Below, piece after piece: positions 34,986-45,768 of a DNA stretch of 64,000 nucleotides (the first letter of the stretch is position 1; each line of letters opens with the position of its first letter). This DNA is from Delphinus delphis (lineage: Eukaryota; Chordata; Mammalia; Artiodactyla; Delphinidae), in contig NC_082688.1 in assembly GCF_949987515.2 (NCBI RefSeq), positions 101,907,893-101,971,892 of the forward strand, given 5' to 3'. Position numbers and translations under genes: made by a program. The notes beneath the pieces were generated by a model. It searched no databases, was not told the origin of the DNA, and saw nothing but the letters and a program-made list of their open reading frames with translations.

Positions 34986-35795
34986 AATAAAAAAACGGAG
35001 ACAATTTCCAAATGTTTTACTATTTGACTCCATAACATTGATAACAAAATTATATTTCAAGAAATATAATAATAAACAACACAGACATATTATAAAACTA
35101 GGCACATTAAACACAACAGAAGACATGCAACACTTCTTCACTGAAAAGAATAGAATATTGCTCTAAGAAATTAAAGAAGACCTAAATAAATGGTGTAATA
35201 TAATGTTTTTGGATTGGAAAACTCAATATTATTAATTCTGCCCATGTTGATTTATAGATTCAATGCAATTGTGATCAAAATTCCTGCAGACACTTTGGGT
35301 GAAACTGACAAGCTAATTGTAAAATTTGTAATGGAAATTCCTATGGACCTAGAACAGCAAAAGTCATTTTTAAAAAGAGTGAAGGTGGAGAAAACGATCT
35401 GATTTCATGATTTACTATAAAGCTACAATAATTAAGACAACGTGGTTTTGGTAAAAGAATCCACGTAAAGATGACTGGAACAGGAAAGTGACTCCAGAAG
35501 TAGAAACACTTATCTACAGTAAGTTTATTTTCCACAAACATGCCAAGGTAATTCAACAGAGAAGGGAAAGTCTTTTCTACAAATAGTGATGGATGACAGG
35601 ATATCTGAATTTTTAAAAACTGAACATTAATCCTTACCTTACACATCACAAAAATTAGAAGTGTATCATAAATCTAAATGAAAAAACAAAAAATTGCAAA
35701 GCTTTTAGGAAAGAACCTAAGTCGACAATCTTTAAAACCTTGAGGTAGGCAATGTTGTTTTAGGACACAAAAAACATAAACCATAAAAAAATGTT
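34986..35795 (+). mobile_element. Old L1 ORF2 fragment, sense
   Basis: AGATTCAATGCAATTGTGATC, GACAAGCTAATTGTAAAATT and TATAAAGCTACAATAATTAAG belong to the L1 ORF2 C-terminal region. All frames contain stops. Confidence 0.8.
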
Positions 35796-35800
35796 TTTCT

Positions 35801-35998
35801 GGGCTTCCCTGGTGGCACAGTGGCTGAGAGTCCGCCTGCCGATGCAGGGGACACGGGTTCGTGCCCCGGTCCGGGAAGATCCCACATGCCGCGGAGCGGC
35901 TGGGCCCGTGAGCCATGGCCGCTGAGCCTGCGCGTCTGGAGCCTGTGCTCTGCAACAGGAGAGGCCACAACAGTGAGAGGCCCGCGTACCGCAAAAAA
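35801..35998 (+). mobile_element. CHR-2 type SINE next to the MED25 retrocopy
   Basis: Plus-strand copy. A possible imperfect duplication, AATGTTTTTC / AATGTATTTC, flanks it near 35790 and 36009. Confidence 0.94.
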
Positions 35999-36055
35999 AA
36001 ACAACAACAATGTATTTCATTGGGCTAATAATGTTAAACTATGAATTTCAAACTG

Positions 36056-38030
36056 GCTTGGCGGCTGGGCCGGGGGCCTCGTAGCTGACGTGGTGTTTGC
36101 GATTGAGGGCACAGCCAACCTCCGCAAGCACTACCTGCTCCTGGCCATCAAGTATTTTAATGGTGGTCCTGCTGCCGAGACGGACTTCGGGGGAGACTAT
36201 GCGGGGACCCAGTACAGCCTCGTGGTGTTCAACAGAGTGGACTGCGCTCCCGAGTCCTAAGTACAATATCACGCTCCCACCAGCAGCGCCTATGGGTTTG
36301 TCATCTGGCTCGATGGCATGAAGTTCATGGCGGGGTGGGTGTGGGCGGGGCCAGAGCTGCAGCCTCATCGCTGAAGGCGTCAGTCAGCAGGGCTCTGCAG
36401 CTGTTCGATGACTTCAAGAAGATGACCGAGCAGACTGGCCAGACACACCGACTCTGCCTCCTTACTGTAACTCGCCCCCCTACCTGCTGCCTGCTGTCGA
36501 GGGCAACACATACTCCAGGTGCACGACGGAGACCCTCGTGCAGAAGGCTGGGGAGTGAGGAATCTACTTCTCCATCGTGCTGCCCTGGAAGCTGCCTGCC
36601 CTGCAGCTTCTGTTCGAGAAGGCGGCTCCTCCCACCAGGCTGGAGCCACTGCAGCCACCAACAGACCTGAGCCAGGACCCGAGGCACATGGTGCTGGAGC
36701 GGGGGCTTGTGCTGCCCGTCGGGGGTGGCTCGAACCCAGGCCCCCTCCAGCCAAAGCCGCCCGTGCCCCTGCCTCTAGATCCTCCCTCGGGCGCCCCGCT
36801 CTTGGCAGCCCCCCAGCAGCCTCTGCCCTCTGTCCCCCCGCAGTACCAGGTCCCCTGAGTGCAGCCCAGGTGGCTGCCCAGAGCGCCGTGGAGGCCGCCA
36901 AGAACCCGAAGGCTGGGCTGGGCCCTCGCGGCGCCCATCAACCCTCTTCAGCAAGCCTCTCTAGGAGTGGGTCCCCCCCTACAGCCAGGCCCGGGCCTCC
37001 CCCCTTCCCAGCCCAGCCTGGTCTCCACTGTGGCCCCTGGCCCGGTCCTGGCCCCCCAACTGGGCAGCCCGGGGCACTGTTCAGGGCGGGCACGGTTCTC
37101 CGGCCCAGCTCGGGACCCTGGCCCTCGGCGGGCAGCAGTCAGTCTCCAACATACTCCTGGCCTGGAGCGGGGTCCCCGAGTGGCAGGAGAAGCCCAAACC
37201 TGCCTCTGTGATGCCAACACCAAGCTGAGTCGGTCACTGCCTTCTCAGGTCTACCTGAGTCATGGCGAGAAGCTGAAAAGAGGACAGCGCTGATCATGAA
37301 GCCCATCCCCCAGCAGCTGCTGAGCACCCTGCGCCCTTTGTGGGACTCAGGGATGGTCCATTTCCACTTCACCAACAAGGACCTGGTCTCCCTCCGAGGT
37401 CTCTACCACATCCTGGGCAACGGCTTCGCTGGCTGTGTGCGCTTCCCCACGCGGCCCCCTGCAAGGTGCGTGTGCTCATGCTGCCGTACTCATTCAGGAA
37501 GGTCTTCACGGGCCTCATCCCCTAAGACCAGAGACACTTTGTCAGCGGCATCCGGGAGGTCATCACCAACCACAAGCAACTCCAGCAGCAGAAGCTAGAG
37601 CAGCAGCTCTGGCCGCTGCAGCCCCAGCCTCAGGGGACTGCCCAGGCGCCCCACAAGGCCCTCCTGGAGCAGCCCCCCGCTCACCCCCTCCTGGACCCAC
37701 CCATCGGCCCCAGAACCCCGGGACCGACCCCCAACTGCGGAGCCTCCTCTTCAACCCGCCACCGCCCTAGACTGGGGTCCCCCCGCCTCAGGCCTCTCTC
37801 CACCACCTCCGGCCACCAGGGGCCCCTGCACTGCTGTCCCCACCGCACCAGCCGCCCGTCCAGTCCTGGCCTGCGCAGCCTCCCCCCAGGGCTCCACTGC
37901 CAGGTCAGAGGCTGCTCAGCAGGGTTCCCTGGGGCCCAGTCCCCCAGCCAGGCCTGCAGCCCAGCGTCATGGAGGATGATATCCTCATGGACCTCATCTG
38001 AACCCCGAACACTCAAGAAAGTTCCTTTTA
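36056..38030 (+). pseudogene. MED25: Processed pseudogene (retrocopy) of MED25, Mediator complex subunit 25
   Basis: Successive frames match MED25 from close to its N-terminus ([13 protein letters not shown] near 36080) through the von Willebrand-type Mediator-binding domain (FDDFKKM, 36404-36424), the proline-rich middle ([16 protein letters not shown]), the ACID activator-binding region ([16 protein letters not shown], 37360-37440) and the exact C-terminus [12 protein letters not shown] plus stop (37966-38001). The parent gene has many exons; here the exons are joined without introns, so this is an L1-mediated cDNA copy. It is dead: a TAA stop replaces a Tyr codon at 36258-36260, about seven codons are missing after EGTANL, and the frame shifts several times (near 36340, 36460, 36855, 37100-37300 and 37470). 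The polyadenylation signal reads AAGAAA, and the tail is now a (CA)n tract. Parts still read as open frames up to 230 codons, but these are out of frame with MED25 for much of their length. Confidence 0.93.
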
Positions 38031-38057
38031 ACACACACACACACACACACACACACA
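38031..38057 (+). repeat. (CA)n microsatellite at the retrocopy tail position
   Basis: About 13 CA units directly follow the MED25 3' UTR end (ttccttttaa), where a poly(A) tail is expected. Conversion of a poly(A) tail to a simple repeat is the simplest reading. Confidence 0.85.
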
Positions 38058-39032
38058 GGCTGGGTTAAGAAATAAAATAATTATGAATTTTTAAAATAGT
38101 ATTATAACTATCAATAATTACTAATGTTTTGAAAAGTTTTTAAATCATGACATTTTCTCAAACTGAAATTAAAATATCACACGCTGTAACAGGGTCCTAC
38201 TGCCCGTGACTAGTACGCCGAAGATGTCACATGACCTTCACCACACCTGTGTTCTCAACATCCATACTGCAATGCACTCTGTTGAGTGAGACCGTCATGC
38301 ACTTGCAGGTGACAGCAAGGTCAAATTTCTATGAAAGTTTCTAAATGCTTACACAGTTTCAGAACCTACCTCATCATGGACCACAGTGTGCAGACCACAC
38401 ATGGAGTGGCAACTGTATTTCTGGGACTTTGTTGAAATGGCTCAGCCTGTATCCCAATACTACCATTTTTGAATATATTTCCTCATCTGATTTGAAATGT
38501 CATCATACCATAAACCAAGTTCTCCTATATAGTTGGTCTTTTTCTAGGTCTCATATTTTATTCCATTAGTCTTCACTAGTGTCACAGAGTTTTAATTACT
38601 GGAATATTTCCTTCTGAAAAGTTTCATAATCTTCTTCTTTTAGGGCTATTCATTTCTTATTTAATTCATACTATTCCTGGATATTTGAGAAGGTGCTAAC
38701 AAATACTGAAAGCGTGAATGACTATGTCATCAAGGTCCAGCTCAAGCCTGAACTGAGACAATCATAGAATTCGGATTGGAGGATGCAGGGTCCCTGGCAG
38801 AAGTGGGTCATGTTAGAGTCCAAGGAGTCTCTTAGGATACACTCATCATAGGGAAAAAAGAGAGGTGTGTAAGTTTGGGTCTGTGATGAAACCTTATCAT
38901 CAAAGGGAAGGAGTACATTAAAATGTCTAAGTCCTAAAGAAAGAGAATGTAGTGAGTAAAAATGAAAACATCTGTTTATGTATATTAGATCTCTGGGAGA
39001 AGCAGATTCTCAACTGTATATATGTAAATAAG
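38058..39032. other. No gene seen
   Basis: Unassigned sequence between the retrocopy and a tiny SINE stub. Confidence 0.6.
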
Positions 39033-39047
39033 AAAGCAAGAGCCAGG

Positions 39048-39095
39048 GGAATTAAGCTCCCACATCCCGCAAGTTGCTTGGTGTGGCCAAAAAGA
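39048..39095 (+). mobile_element. 48-bp 5'-truncated SINE stub with perfect target duplications
   Basis: The insert (GGAATTAAGCTCCCACATCC ... GGTGTGGCCAAAAAG) is the 3' end of a CHR-1/Bov-tA-like SINE. A 15-bp perfect duplication, AAAGCAAGAGCCAGG, flanks it at 39033-39047 and 39096-39110. Confidence 0.85.
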
Positions 39096-39129
39096 AAAGC
39101 AAGAGCCAGGACATTTTTGAAATTAAAAA

Positions 39130-39565
39130 GAAAAAATGAACATTGAATTGTCCTACTAAATATTGCAACGTATTATTGAAATCACAAAAATTAAAATAGT
39201 TTGCTATTGAGACATGAATGAATAAACACAACAGAATGGGAAGTCCAGACATTAACCAAAATATATATGGGAATTCAGTATGTGATAAAGGTAAATCTCA
39301 TATCAGTAAATGGTATTCAGACAACTAAGAAGAGATTTGGAAAGGGAAAAGTTGTACAAAAAGCTCACACTGTACACCAGACTAAATTCCCAATGGATCA
39401 AATATTTACAAGAAAAAAATAAAAATATAAAAGAAAACATGGGTAAATTCTATTAAAACTTTAGAGCAGGGAAGATGTTTTTCCTAAGGAAAACTCAAAA
39501 TTCAGAAGCCATAAAAGAAAAGATTGATAAATTGACTACATAAATATTTTTAACTCTTCAATTAA
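39130..39565 (+). mobile_element. Old L1 ORF2 fragment, sense
   Basis: GGGAATTCAGTATGTGATAA, CACTGTACACCAGACTAAAT and GAAAAGATTGATAAATTGAC match the L1 ORF2 C-terminal region. Confidence 0.7.
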
Positions 39566-39578
39566 AAATATAAAAATC

Positions 39579-39828
39579 GGGACTTCCCTGGTGGCGCAGT
39601 GGTTGAGAGTCTGCCTGCCGATGCAGGGGACACGGGTTCGTGCCCCGGTCCGGGAAGATCCCATATGCCGCGGAGCAAGTAAGCCTGTGAGCCACAACTA
39701 CTTAAGGCCGAGCACCTAGAGCCCGTGCTCCACAACAAGAGAAGCCACTGCAGTGAGAAGCCCACACACCGCGCAGCAGCGAAGACCCAATGCAACCAAA
39801 AACAAATAAATTTTTTAAATAAATAAAG
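39579..39828 (+). mobile_element. CHR-1 like SINE
   Basis: tRNA-like head (CTGGTGGCGCAGTGGTTGAG; GGTTCGTGCCCC) followed by the CHR-1 body ending GAAGACCCAATGCAACC. The head closely resembles the CHR-2 copies, while the tail is the older type. Confidence 0.9.
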
Positions 39829-40086
39829 TCAAAGTCAGTTAATGTATAACTAAATTGGAGGGGTGAGGGAGTGTCGAGAGGCAAGAGAAGGGAGGTGAGA
39901 GTGTTGAATTCAGGGAGTCAATAGACATTTTTAAAGTTGATAAATCAAAAAATAGAAATATATAAGCATGTTATTTAGAGTTCGGTAGCAAACAAGCAGA
40001 TGAAATAATAATAGGAACAGTTAAAATTATCTGGGGGGGTATTTTACTTTTTATTTTTACTATTTATTTATTTTTTTTCTTATGTG

Positions 40087-40580
40087 TCTTAGGTAGAACA
40101 ATGATCCTCAAAATGTTCATTTCCTAATCCTTGGAAGCTGTGAGTGGTGACCTTAACGGCAAAAGTGACTTTGCAGATATGATTAAGTTAAGGCTCTTGA
40201 GATGGGGCGATTATCCTCCTTAATCAGGATGAGCACAATGTAATCACAAGGGTCCTTATAAGAGGGAGGCAGAGGGTAAGAGGCAGAGAGGAGATATGAC
40301 GATGGAAGCACAGGTTGAAGTGATACACTTTGAAGATGGGGGAAGGGGCCAGGAGCCAATGAATGCAGGTGGCTTCTAGAAGCTGGGAAATGCAGGGGAA
40401 AGGATTCTCCCCTACAGCTCCAGAAGGAACACAGTTATCCCAATACATTGATTTAACCCTTAAGACTCATTTTGAACTTCTGACCTGCAGAACTGGAAGA
40501 TGATAGAGATGTGTTGTCTTAAGCCACTAAAATTTGCGGTAATTTGTTGCAGCATCGACAGGAAATGAATACACGATGCA
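40087..40580 (+). mobile_element. MaLR-like LTR (MLT1 class)
   Basis: GTGACTTTGCAGATATGATTAAG, GGTCCTTATAAGAGGGAGGC and GTCTTAAGCCACTAAAATTTG follow the order of MLT1-class LTRs. It ends just before the Tigger element. Confidence 0.75.
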
Positions 40581-40593
40581 TGTATTACTTGTA

Positions 40594-41570
40594 CGGTAAG
40601 TCTCCTACATACGAACCTTCAAGTTGCGAACTTGCATTCACATGTCCAATCACGTAAGTTAGTTTACGTGTTTGGTGTACATTGTCACGTGTGTGCATCT
40701 TCTACGACGGGTTGTGCTTTTGTGTACTTTCCTGTACAGTACTGTATAGGGTTCAGTAGTACAGTATCTTTATTTCAAGCTAGATCTGCAAGAGGACGAC
40801 TTCACTGAACTCCTTGCTGTGTAACATGAGGAGCTTACTAATGAAGACCTGATGGAATTGGAGGCCCAGAGAAACGACAAAGAGAGACAAGAGGAAGAAG
40901 AAGTAACCGAGGAACTGAAGCGATTCCCAACACAGGAAATGGCAAGGGGATTTTCTTTATCTGAGGAGGCACTGCTGGTTTTTAAGGCACAGGACTTAGA
41001 ATGTGTACCGCAAACAGAACGGTACGCGAAGGTAGCAGCAGCCGTGCAGAATGCAATCCAGTGCTACCATGTCATCTATGATGAGAAGAAAAGAGCTACT
41101 ACCCAGATAATCACTAGATCGTTTTTTCAAGAGGGTAGATAGAATTGAATCCAGCAAGGAACCAGAACCTACGCCATCAACGTCAGGCGTGAGTGACATT
41201 GCAGCCTGCCCTCCCTCTCCTATCGCTGACCATCCTTCAGCTCTACCATCTCCCACCTCCTCTCCCTCCTCCAGTCAGTAACTCTTCTTGCCTGTTCACT
41301 CCACGCCAGCCCCTGGATGCCGGCTGTTGTACTGCACTACTGTACTTTCCCAGGTACTGCACTGTAAGATTAAATATGTTTCTTTATTTTTTGTGTTTGT
41401 TTTTCTATGTATCATTTGTGTGAAGAGTATTATAAACGTATTACAGTATGGTACTATATAGCTGATTGTGTTAGTTGGGTACCTAGGCTAACTTTGTTGG
41501 ACTTACAAACAAACCGGACTTACGAACGTGCTCTCGGAACAGAACTCGTTTGTATGTAGGGGACTTACTG
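40594..41570 (+). mobile_element. Tigger-type (pogo/Tc1-mariner) DNA transposon, 977 bp, with both ends
   Basis: Both termini are visible. The left end reads CGGTAAGTCTCCTACATAC and the right end, on the other strand, CAGTAAGTCCCCTACATAC; they match at 17 of 19 positions as an inverted repeat. TA dinucleotides flank both ends (40592-40593 and 41571-41572), the expected mariner-superfamily target duplication. Inside, 40852-41142 is an open frame of 96 codons resembling the acidic C-terminus of Tigger transposases (MELEAQ, then an E-rich stretch, then EELKRFPTQEMARGF). The DDE catalytic core is absent, so this is an internally deleted, non-autonomous copy. It inserted just after an LTR. Confidence 0.85.
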
Positions 41571-41572
41571 TA

Positions 41573-42274
41573 CTACTTTTAAAAATTAAAAGAAATGGCA
41601 ACAATCCCATAGGCTGTCCGTGGAGAAAATGTGACAAATGGAATCAAGTCCCACCCTTTTTCCTTGGGGAAGGTAGGGAAGGCCATGTTCTCATTTTGTA
41701 TGTATTAGTTTGGGAAGTCTAGCTAGGCCAGGAAAACTGTGGAAGATCCATTTTCATGGAAGCCCAAACACTGGATTATCAGACACTGTTCTGTCCCGAA
41801 ACACTCAACCTGGAAGAAGCTTTCTACCATCCTACCCATCTGCAGCTGACCCAGAAGGCTAGCACGGAGAACAAGCCTAGGGCCACGCATAAGGACAAAG
41901 CTAGGCCCTGTTAGAGGGTGATGGAGGGATGCCCCCACCTGCCCTGCTCATGGCCATTTGTTTGGAAGTCAGTGTGGCCACCGGTCAAAAGGTTAGGTAC
42001 GAGATCACAGGACAGTGCCTAGGAGAGATGGGACGTAGGCTGTTTCAACCAGGCAGGTAGGAGGCCTCCCTTCTTTTACCAGGGTTCCACTCCACTCTAC
42101 CTTTCTTCTGAGTGGTCTTCCCCCCACCCCCAATGCCAGGACTTTACCCTTTAGAAGAAGTACCTAACAGGATGACTTCGAAGCACATCACTAACTTACA
42201 CTGATATGGTGATTTGGAAAGCACCACAACTCTTGGTCTTACGGCTGCTCATTCAGAAAGGCACTCCTCACTGT
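41573..42274. other. No gene seen
   Basis: Unassigned sequence between the Tigger element and an old SINE. Confidence 0.6.
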
Positions 42275-42282
42275 CAACCCCA

Positions 42283-42419
42283 TTTTTTTTGCACAATTTT
42301 TTTTTTTTGGCCTTGCCGCATGGCTTATGGGATTTTAGTTCCCCGACCAGGGATTGAACCCAGGCCCTTGGCAGGGAAATTGCAGAGTCCTAACCACTGG
42401 AGCGCCAGGGAAGTCCCAC
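42283..42419 (-). mobile_element. Short CHR-1/Bov-tA-like SINE
   Basis: Minus-strand copy (GCCTTGCCGCATGGCTTATG ... GCGCCAGGGAAGTCCC). A small duplication, CAACCCCA, flanks it at 42275-42282 and 42420-42427. Confidence 0.85.
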
Positions 42420-42427
42420 CAACCCCA

Positions 42428-43044
42428 ACTTTTATCACAACGGTGTGTAAGATTTAAAACTCCCAGAGATGGCCTTGGTCATCCTAGCTCAGGAAATCCT
42501 GTTGGTAGAACTCAAGTGAAATAAGATCTTTCTCCCACTGAAGAATAGGAAAAGAAGGTGGTGACAGGGCAGGTGACAAGTCCAACTGGCAACTTTGAAA
42601 TGTGGTTGGAGTGGGGGCCAGGGACTTAAAGTGTGCATTACAGCTGCATTTTGAAAATTTCTCCATCAAAACACTTAACACCACTTGAAAGGATCTGCAT
42701 TTCTCCAAGGCCCTTAAGTGTTATGCTTTTCCTGCACCTGCTAAGTCACTCCTGAAACCGACACTCTTTTTTCCAGCTAATGGAATTGTTCTATTAAAAA
42801 CTGGAATGAGTAGACTTTGCACTGCTTTAGTTCATGGAGGAAATATTCATTCTTAGGAGTAAAAATAAAAATCCCACTTGGTAAGTAAGTACCGGGACAA
42901 GAATAATGTTTAGTCGAAGTGACACGTACAGGAAAGAAAAGTACTCGATCTAGGGACAAGAAGTTCTCCTTTAAGGAATTGTTAATGTATGGTTGATCCA
43001 GGGTATATTACAGCAAGATGAAAGGATGCTGAGAGACCATTATA
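42428..43044. other. No gene seen
   Basis: Unassigned sequence between a SINE and a MIR. Confidence 0.6.
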
Positions 43045-43195
43045 AATCCATGATTGAGCCCATTCCTCCAGTGAAGAAATTGACATTGAGTAAACCTCAG
43101 TGACTGGCCCAAGGCCGATTAGATAGTAAGTGGCAGAGCCAGGAATTGAAAGCAGATGTCCTGACTCCAAGCCCTGGGCTTCCTCCTTTACCAAG
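43045..43195 (-). mobile_element. MIR SINE, antisense
   Basis: GACTGGCCCAAGGCCGATTAG, AAGTGGCAGAGCCAGGAATTG and GTCCTGACTCCAAGCCCTGG match antisense MIR. Confidence 0.85.
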
Positions 43196-43633
43196 CTGCC
43201 TACCTCTTAGAAACCTTGTGCGCGCCTGTCGTCTTACTCGTGTCATGTGATTCTTCCTGGAAGTAGTCTATGTCGCTTCTGCTCACGTTCATTAGCCAAA
43301 GCAAATCACATATCAACGAGGCAGGGTGGATGGATGGCCCTCTTCCTGGGAGAGCAGTGAATAAAAACGGAAACAATAATACAGTCTGTACCACCGCCTT
43401 CCTCAGTCCCTTTACCCCAGCAGCGGTAGCAGCTGTTGATAATCTCTAGTTTAGTTCATTGTCCTTCTTCTGTTGGGCTCTTCCATTCCCTGTGTAACCA
43501 GTACCTGGGATTGGCAGCTCTGTTTAAATATTCAAGTGATTTCTGCTTCTTAGTTAAGCCAGCTGTCTCTACCACATTAACACATGAACCCTGTCTATGT
43601 TTTCGGATGTGCTAGGCACAGATCACCACGTGT
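43196..43633. other. No gene seen
   Basis: Unassigned sequence left of a SINE. Confidence 0.6.
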
Positions 43634-43647
43634 GGTGTGGATTTTTT

Positions 43648-43853
43648 TTTTTTTTTTTTTTGCGGTACGCGGGCCTCTCACTGCTGTGGTCTCTCCCGTT
43701 GCGGAGCACAGGCTCCGGACGCGCAGGCTCAGCGGCCATGGCTCACGGGCCCAGCCGCTCCGCGGCATGTGGGATCCTCCCGGACCGGGGCACGAACCCG
43801 CGTCCGCTGCATCGGCAGGCAGACTCTCAACCACTGCGCCACCAGGAAGGCCC
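43648..43853 (-). mobile_element. CHR-2 type SINE
   Basis: Minus-strand copy flanked by a 14-bp duplication, GGTGTGGATTTTTT, at 43634-43647 and 43854-43867. Confidence 0.96.
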
Positions 43854-43867
43854 GGTGTGGATTTTTT

Positions 43868-44739
43868 AAAGTAGTACTATGTGCAAAAATACTAAGTGAG
43901 TAATAATTACGATCACGATCAGCCTGAATCAGTTGGGAGCTGGTTCCATTCTGAGTGACAGAAAATCCAAAGCAACAGTGACGTAAACAAGAAAGAACTT
44001 TACTTCACTTGTCCATAAACCATGCCTCAAAGGGTCCGATTTGATAACTCCATAATCATCAGGCGACCAGGATCATTGCTTGGCTTCTCCTTCATGCTAC
44101 CAGATGGATTGAAGCAATGACAAAGTGTTTTGGAACTCGGCAGCTCGAATGGCTGCCTCCTGCAATCCCCTCCCCCAATTGCTTTGAGAAAGGTTAATTG
44201 CCTGTATTAACTTTTTTGCTTAAAAAATGTGTAGGTTGATACAATTTCAATTGGCCAGAACTCAGCACCTAACCATAGCTAGCCACAATGGAGGCTGAGA
44301 AATATTCATCTTTATTCTAGGCTGCTACGCGTCCAGCTAAAAATTGGAAGTTCTGTTATTAAAGGATTATGGAGAATGGATACCCAGGGAAAAGTAGCAA
44401 TCTCTGATACACCCACAAACGTTTTCACGAGTTGATAAATCTTGAGTAATTATTTCTGTATTCAAAGTAACTGCAAACCCCGAGGAGGACGCAGGCATTT
44501 TTTTTCCATTATGGAGAAAAGAGAATTTACTTTTCAGAACTCTGAAGGGGATCTGATAAAGAAACTTGCTCTCCTCGGAGTTAGAAAGACAAAAGAAGCA
44601 GCTAACAGACAACAAGTTGAAACAGAAATTGGCAAGAAATGCTATTATACTGATATTAAAACAAACGTAGTCAATGTTTATATAACACTTTTTTAAAATT
44701 GTTAGTCGCGCTCATTAAATCCTCACCAAAAAATTGTAG
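43868..44739. other. No gene seen; possible decayed repeat at 43920-44330
   Basis: The left half has a composition suggesting an old interspersed repeat, but no family was recognised. Confidence 0.45.
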
Positions 44740-44880
44740 TTTGTATTACCATCCTCATTTGACAAGAGAGCTGAAATTTAAAGAATTGAAATGATTTACC
44801 CAAGTTTAAAAGCAATGGACTAAAATCAGTGTCCTTAAGGTCTAGACTTCAGAATCTATGCTCTTTCTTCCCCTCCAGCA
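44740..44880 (-). mobile_element. MIR SINE, antisense
   Basis: ACCATCCTCATTTGACAAGA, AATGATTTACCCAAGTTTAA and TTCAGAATCTATGCTCTTTC match decayed antisense MIR. Confidence 0.75.
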
Positions 44881-45231
44881 TGCCTCCTTTTGTGGAATTT
44901 GACAAAGCACATACGTCTCCAGGCTGGAAGTAGATGGTGATGACTCACAAAAATCTCTGAGAGATATACACAAGGACACTAGAGATCTGAGCTACCTAAC
45001 ACAACTGGATCATTGAAGAAAAGACCTAGCCCTTTGTTACAAGATTGCCCTTCTATAAACCAAAGAGGGTATGATGAAATGTACATTATTTTTTCTAAGT
45101 GAGATTTACAGGCAGTGAAGCATGGAAGCGTAGAATTCTCCCAGGTGCTCTGTTTCCTGAGACATTTAGCTTCTGACCATCCTTCTGCCTCGGTTTCCAT
45201 CAACACTCCCTAGACTGCTGGGACACAGAAA
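44881..45231. other. No gene seen
   Basis: Unassigned sequence between a MIR and an L1 tail. Confidence 0.55.
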
Positions 45232-45475
45232 GACAAACACTGTGTGATTCCACTCTTAGGACATATGTAGAGTAGTCAAAGCCACAGAAACAGAAAATAG
45301 AAAGGTGGTTACCAAGGGCTGGAGGGAGGAGGGAGGAGGGATTTGTTTTAATGGGTATACAGTTTCAGTTTTGCAAGAAGAGAAAGTTCAAGAGATCTGT
45401 TGCACAACAGCCTAAATAAACTTCATGAGACTGAACTGGCCTTTTAAAATGATTAAGATGGTAAATTTCATGTGT
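45232..45475 (+). mobile_element. Old L1 3' UTR, sense
   Basis: GTGATTCCACTCTTAGGACA and AAAGGTGGTTACCAAGGGCTG match L1 3' UTRs. Confidence 0.75.
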
Positions 45476-45764
45476 GTTTTTTTTTTTTTAACTGAGATAC
45501 AGTTGATGTACAATGTTATATTAGTTTCAGTTGTACAACATAGTGATTCAAAATTTTTTAGATTATACTCCATTTAAAGTTATTCTAAAATATTGGCTGT
45601 ATTCTCTGTGCTGCGCAATACATCCTTGTAGCTTATTTCTTTCATACAGAGTAGTTTGTACCTCTTAATCGCTTACCCCCATCTTGCCCCTCCCCCTGCT
45701 TTCCTCTCCTTACTGGTAACCACTAGTTTGTCCTCTATATCTGTGGGTCTGTAAATTTTATGTG

Positions 45765-45765
<1 letters not shown>
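45476..45765 (-). mobile_element. L1 3' UTR, antisense
   Basis: AACTGAGATACAGTTGATGT, TTATATTAGTTTCAGTTGTA and TTCTCTGTGCTGCGCAATAC match an antisense L1 3' UTR. With the preceding fragment it forms a tail-to-tail L1 pair. Confidence 0.85.

Positions 45766-45768
<3 letters not shown>

Noticed and set aside
36519..37211. A 230-codon frame as a possible novel gene
   Set aside because: It lies wholly within the MED25 retrocopy and matches MED25 only over a short stretch; the rest is an out-of-frame reading of the pseudogene.
40852..41142. Domesticated host gene from a Tigger transposase
   Set aside because: Only the acidic tail is present, without the DNA-binding and catalytic parts, a promoter or splice signals. 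A transposon remnant explains it.
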